A model generated the notes under the pieces. That model worked only from the letters and a program-made list of their open reading frames with translations. It had not been told where the DNA came from and did no database searches. From an uncultured Blautia sp. (lineage in GTDB: Bacteria; Bacillota; Clostridia; Lachnospirales; Lachnospiraceae): a DNA stretch of 58,746 nucleotides. Below, one piece after another: positions 55,559 through 58,746 of the stretch (the first letter of the stretch is position 1; each line of letters starts with the position of its first letter). Location of the stretch: positions 1 to 58,746 of the forward strand of contig NZ_CAKRXI010000019.1 of the NCBI RefSeq assembly GCF_934424005.1, written 5' to 3'. The translations under genes and the position numbers were made by a program.

Positions 55559-56440
55559 TTATTTCACATGCTGGTGTGTAAACAGATGATCCTGGCAGTA
55601 CTCATAATTACCATTGCATTTGGAGCAGAAACGAAATTCCAGATTCGGATCATCCTTCTCTGTACGACCACAAATTGCACATTTATGTTTGGTAATGCCG
55701 CCTGTTGCCGGATTTACTCTGCTCTGTGCCATTGCCTTCTTAAACTCTCTGCGTCGGTGTACTTCTTTAGGATTATACCGATGCATGTTTCTGTTACTGA
55801 AAAAGAACAGAACAAAATTCAAGAGAGATGCAAGGATCGGAACAGCCATAACCCACAGACCAACTCTTACATATGAAATCATATTATAAACAATGATCGC
55901 GCCATACACCCATGCCATCCATTTCATTTTGATCGGGATCACAAACCACAGAAGGATCTGCATATCCGGATAACATGCCGCATAGGCAAGAAATACAGAA
56001 AGACTGACATAATAGGTCGTAAAAACACTTCCACCGATCATATAAGTCATTCCATCGATCACAACAAAACCACCTGTCACAAAATAAGTGATAAACGCTG
56101 CGATCAAAACAAAGAAAAGTCCGGAAAATATATACAGTGTATATCGGAAGCTTCCCCAGGTACGCTCAAGAGAGGTACCGATCGGATAATAAAAGAATAG
56201 AATAGAAATCGCAAACAACAGGAAATTACCGGTGCTTGGCGGATAAATCACCCAGGTGACCAGACGCCAAATCTGTCCCTGCAGAATCTTGGAAATATCC
56301 AGACTCATCATACTGAGCAGCGACGGATTCATATAAGTGAGCAAATACCCTATCACATAACAGATAATAATATACACTGTCAGATTCGGTATTCCACCAT
56401 GTCTTCCAAATTTACGTTCCAGTTTATCGATCCAATTCAT
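55559..56440 (-). CDS. Rhomboid-like membrane protein with C-terminal zinc ribbon
   Basis: A 293-residue protein with about six membrane helices in residues 20-215 and rhomboid-like features (VTWVIYPPST, SFRYTLYIFSGLFFVL, YPDMQILLWFVIPIKMKWMAW), but no GxSG serine motif, so it is probably an inactive rhomboid (pseudoprotease) or Der1-like. The cytosolic C-terminus (about 250-293) has CAIC, CSKC and CQDH pairs that can bind zinc. Function unknown; possibly substrate capture for membrane quality control. Between corA and lysA in one direction. Confidence 0.75.
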   Translation of the reverse strand: MNWIDKLERKFGRHGGIPNLTVYIIICYVIGYLLTYMNPSLLSMMSLDISKILQGQIWRLVTWVIYPPSTGNFLLFAISILFFYYPIGTSLERTWGSFRYTLYIFSGLFFVLIAAFITYFVTGGFVVIDGMTYMIGGSVFTTYYVSLSVFLAYAACYPDMQILLWFVIPIKMKWMAWVYGAIIVYNMISYVRVGLWVMAVPILASLLNFVLFFFSNRNMHRYNPKEVHRRREFKKAMAQSRVNPATGGITKHKCAICGRTEKDDPNLEFRFCSKCNGNYEYCQDHLFTHQHVK

Positions 56441-56503
56441 AAAATCACTTCTTCTCCTTTTTCAGTTAATAAGTACTGTTCGGAAAGATGAATACCTGCC
56501 TTA

Positions 56504-57445
56504 TCAAAAATATTTCTTTTTTGACAGGAAAACTGCTGCAATGATACTGGCTGCAATAGAAACCAGAATTACGATCAAAAATCCCCAAATCGTACTGGAG
56601 AAAGGCATTCCGGACGGTGCCAGGTTCATTCCATATGCGCTGAAGATGATCGTCGGAATACTCATAACGATCGTGATCACAGACAGAATTTTCATAACAT
56701 CATTCAGATTATTGGAAATAACAGATGCAAACGCGTCCATCATACTCTGCAGGATACCGCTGTATATATTCGCCATCTCAATCGCCTGTGTATTCTCAAT
56801 GATAACATCTTCAAGAAGTTCGGTATCTTCAGGATATTTCTTAATACTCTCCAACTTGATCAGCTTCTCGAGTACCGCTTCATTTGATCTCAGTGAAGTA
56901 GTAAAATACACCAGTGATTTTTCCAGTTCCAAAAGCTCGATCAGTTCCTGATTTCGCGGAGAAAAATGAAGTTTTTCCTCAACCTGTTCACTCTTCTTGT
57001 CAATAATACGCAGATAACGCAGGTACATACTGGAATTACGATACAGTATCTGAAGAATAAAACGTGTCTTCATATAGGTAAAAAAATTACGCACACGTCC
57101 TTCCATAAATCTGGTAAGAACCTGTGTATCTTCCAGACATACCGTAAAAATCATCTTATCTGTGACTATAATACCCAACGGAATCGTACCATACCAGTCC
57201 TTGTCATTTCGTTCCTCGATCATAGGAACATCAACCAGGATCAGAGTGTAATTATCCTCAACCTCAATACGTGACCGTTCCTCCTCATCCAGAGGAGCTC
57301 TCAGATCATCGACCTCTATCTGAAACTGCTCGGATATCTCAAAGATTTCTGTTGCCGTAGGATTTGTAAGGGCAACCCAGCAGCCATCCTGAGGTTCCTG
57401 AATTTCATGAATTGCTCCGTCTGATGTACGAAACATCCTAACCAC
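56504..57445 (-). CDS. corA: CorA-family divalent cation transporter
   Basis: Membrane protein of 313 residues: large cytosolic N-terminal part, long helix, and two C-terminal membrane helices with the family motif in FSAYGMNLAP (YGMN). CorA moves Mg2+ and sometimes Co2+/Ni2+. Translation starts at GTG 57445, seven bases after GGGAG. A consensus promoter with an overlapping palindrome lies upstream, divergent from aroC. Confidence 0.92.
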   Translation of the reverse strand: MVRMFRTSDGAIHEIQEPQDGCWVALTNPTATEIFEISEQFQIEVDDLRAPLDEEERSRIEVEDNYTLILVDVPMIEERNDKDWYGTIPLGIIVTDKMIFTVCLEDTQVLTRFMEGRVRNFFTYMKTRFILQILYRNSSMYLRYLRIIDKKSEQVEEKLHFSPRNQELIELLELEKSLVYFTTSLRSNEAVLEKLIKLESIKKYPEDTELLEDVIIENTQAIEMANIYSGILQSMMDAFASVISNNLNDVMKILSVITIVMSIPTIIFSAYGMNLAPSGMPFSSTIWGFLIVILVSIAASIIAAVFLSKKKYF

Positions 57446-57488
57446 GATTACGCTCCCCTTCCACTCTCATTTTTGGTCATATGGGTTT

Positions 57489-57517
57489 ATTATAAAATGT
57501 GACAGGATTTTTGTCAA
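57489..57517 (-). promoter_or_regulatory. Consensus promoter of corA
   Basis: Minus strand: TTGACA (57512-57517), 17 bp, TATAAT (57489-57494). Confidence 0.88.
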
Positions 57518-57531
57518 TTCCAACGGAATTG
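57515..57531. promoter_or_regulatory. Palindrome over the corA -35
   Basis: CAATTCC-AAC-GGAATTG, perfect 7-bp arms, overlapping the -35 of corA. A candidate operator; no matching regulator gene is in the window. Confidence 0.5.
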
Positions 57532-57584
57532 TATTCACAAAAAATTTACTCAATTTATGCTTTAAAGTGGTATAGCGCAAATTG

Positions 57585-57613
57585 TAGACTTTCTTTATTT
57601 AATATGTTAAGAT
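57585..57613 (+). promoter_or_regulatory. Candidate promoter of aroC
   Basis: TAGACT (57585-57590), 17 bp, TAAGAT (57608-57613) preceded by TGT, an extended -10. Confidence 0.55.
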
Positions 57614-57645
57614 GGACTACAGTAATAAGGGAGGGCTCAATACTT

Positions 57646-58740
57646 ATGAATAAATCCAGCTTTGGTACACATTTCACTGTAACTACCTGGGGGGAATCTC
57701 ATGGAAAAGCGCTTGGTGCTGTTGTAGACGGCTGCCCGGCAGGACTTTCTCTCTGTGAAGAAGACATCCAAAAATTTCTCGACAGACGCAAACCCGGTCA
57801 GAGCCGCTACACAACTGCACGTAAGGAGGGCGATCTTGTCGAAATCCTTTCCGGCATTTTTGAGGGAAAAACTACCGGTACCCCAATTTCATTAATAGTC
57901 CGCAACACTGACCAGCGTTCCAGAGATTACGGCAATATTGCGGTTTCCTATCGTCCCGGACACGCAGATTATACTTTTGATGCCAAATACGGTTTTCGTG
58001 ATTATCGAGGCGGCGGCCGTTCTTCCGGGCGGGAAACCATTGGACGTGTGGCATCAGGCGCAATCGCCTCCAAAATTCTGGAAACTTTAGGTATTTCTTT
58101 CTGTACTTATACAAAATCCATCGGACCTGTTTCCATCAAAAAATTTGATTCAGAAGAAATTAACAACAATGCATTTTATATGCCAGATGCGGATGCCGCT
58201 GTCCGGGCAGGTGTGTATCTGGAGAAATGTATGAAAAACCAGGACAGTGCCGGTGGTGTTGTAGAGTGTCGTATTACAGGTGTTCCAGCAGGTCTTGGAA
58301 GCCCAGTTTTCGAAAAACTCGATGCAGTACTTGCCCAGGCAGTTATGTCTGTTGGCGCTGTTAAAGCTGTCGAAATCGGTGACGGTACAGAAGTTGCACA
58401 TATGAACGGTTCCGATGATAACGATGGATTTCATTTTGAAAACGGGAAAATCAGCAAAACAAGCAATCACGCCGGTGGCATCATGGGTGGTATCAGTGAT
58501 GGAAGTGAGATCATTCTCCGTGCTTATATCAAACCAACCCCTTCCATTAGCCAGCCACAGGAAACAACTACATGCAACGGCAAAAATATTTCTCTTGAAA
58601 TTCATGGACGTCACGATCCAGTCATCGTACCAAGGGCAATTGTCGTTATTGAGTCTATGTGTGCGCTTGCAATTACAGATGCACTTTTTGCCAATATGAC
58701 TTCCCGTCTGGACTATATTCAGAAATTTTACACAAAATAA
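57646..58740 (+). CDS. aroC: Chorismate synthase
   Basis: FMN-dependent last step of the shikimate pathway, EPSP to chorismate. The ATG at 57646 gives 364 residues, beginning MNKSSFGTHFTVTTWGESHG, with GCPAGL, RPGHADYTFDAKYG, RDYRGGGRSSGRETIGRVASG and GGIMGGISDG. GGAGG is 11 bases upstream. The longer frame from 57499 runs through the promoter and is rejected. The gene is complete; six bases follow it in the window. Confidence 0.97.
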   Translation: MNKSSFGTHFTVTTWGESHGKALGAVVDGCPAGLSLCEEDIQKFLDRRKPGQSRYTTARKEGDLVEILSGIFEGKTTGTPISLIVRNTDQRSRDYGNIAVSYRPGHADYTFDAKYGFRDYRGGGRSSGRETIGRVASGAIASKILETLGISFCTYTKSIGPVSIKKFDSEEINNNAFYMPDADAAVRAGVYLEKCMKNQDSAGGVVECRITGVPAGLGSPVFEKLDAVLAQAVMSVGAVKAVEIGDGTEVAHMNGSDDNDGFHFENGKISKTSNHAGGIMGGISDGSEIILRAYIKPTPSISQPQETTTCNGKNISLEIHGRHDPVIVPRAIVVIESMCALAITDALFANMTSRLDYIQKFYTK

Positions 58741-58746
58741 ATCAGA

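Noticed and set aside
54359..55876. Plus-strand open frame of 505 codons over lysA and the rhomboid-like gene
   Set aside because: Antisense shadow with low-complexity Cys/Phe/Ile composition.
57499..57645. Long N-terminal extension of aroC
   Set aside because: It covers the promoter region and lacks similarity to chorismate synthase; ATG 57646 is the family start.

Overview
The window is a stretch of low-to-mid GC Firmicutes chromosome, most probably from a Lachnospiraceae-type Clostridium relative. This inference rests on gene order (tmcAL / pta-ackA / DUF177-rpmF / plsX-rnc-smc-ftsY / ylxM-ffh-rpsP-khpA-rimM-trmD), a T-box leader, near-consensus TTGACA-17-TATAAT promoters, and families common in gut clostridia (PFL/DUF711 plus ACT protein, Fn3-repeat secreted protein, LacI-controlled sugar ABC cassette). 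The genus cannot be fixed from the sequence alone. Almost every gene is on the minus strand; only tmcAL (36499-37782) and aroC (57646-58740) are on the plus strand. I see no insertion sequence, prophage, CRISPR array or rRNA. The ORFs look intact; glyS is cut by the left edge.

Layout, left to right (transcription mostly right to left). 1-6343: glyS (partial), recO, era, an M16 peptidase and a conserved unknown protein. 6480-9340: queA, trmD, rimM, khpA, rpsP. 9388-11061: ffh and ylxM behind a strong promoter. 11137-14956: metallophosphoesterase, an unusual cytosolic ParB-like/BMP fusion and ilvA, sitting inside what is often an unbroken ftsY-ylxM-ffh order. 14972-21308: ftsY, smc, rnc, plsX, with no acpP. 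21415-24620: an ABC-F protein and a MATE exporter inserted between plsX and rpmF. 24695-25408: rpmF and DUF177 with a consensus promoter.

25502-33747 is an accessory sugar-uptake and catabolism cassette: ribokinase-like kinase, RpiB-like isomerase, GATase1-like protein, two permeases, a double-NBD ATPase, a periplasmic-type binding protein and a LacI regulator with two identical TTGAAACGTTTCAA operators. It lies between ackA and DUF177, genes that are commonly close together in clostridia. 33996-37782 holds ackA-pta (acetyl-CoA to acetate with ATP) and divergent tmcAL (acetate-dependent tRNA-Met acetylation). 37835-41179 encodes a large secreted Fn3-repeat protein whose promoter has a run of eight G in its 17-bp spacer, a candidate phase-variation switch. 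41430-44560 is a TrpXYZ-like ABC transporter under a T-box leader with a candidate UGG (Trp) specifier, next to a winged-helix regulator.

45752-51851 is one run: a zinc-finger anti-sigma-like membrane protein, polA, coaE, a YycJ-type MBL hydrolase, an ACT protein and a DUF711 protein. The first two appear to start with TTG. Then come ftsH, a tRNA-Leu(CAA), a lysA-type decarboxylase, a rhomboid-like membrane protein with a zinc ribbon, corA, and divergent aroC. No single dramatic new system is evident. The best candidates for new biology are the poly-G promoter of the Fn3 protein, the ParB-BMP cytosolic fusion, the sugar cassette of unknown substrate, and the rhomboid-like/zinc-ribbon protein.
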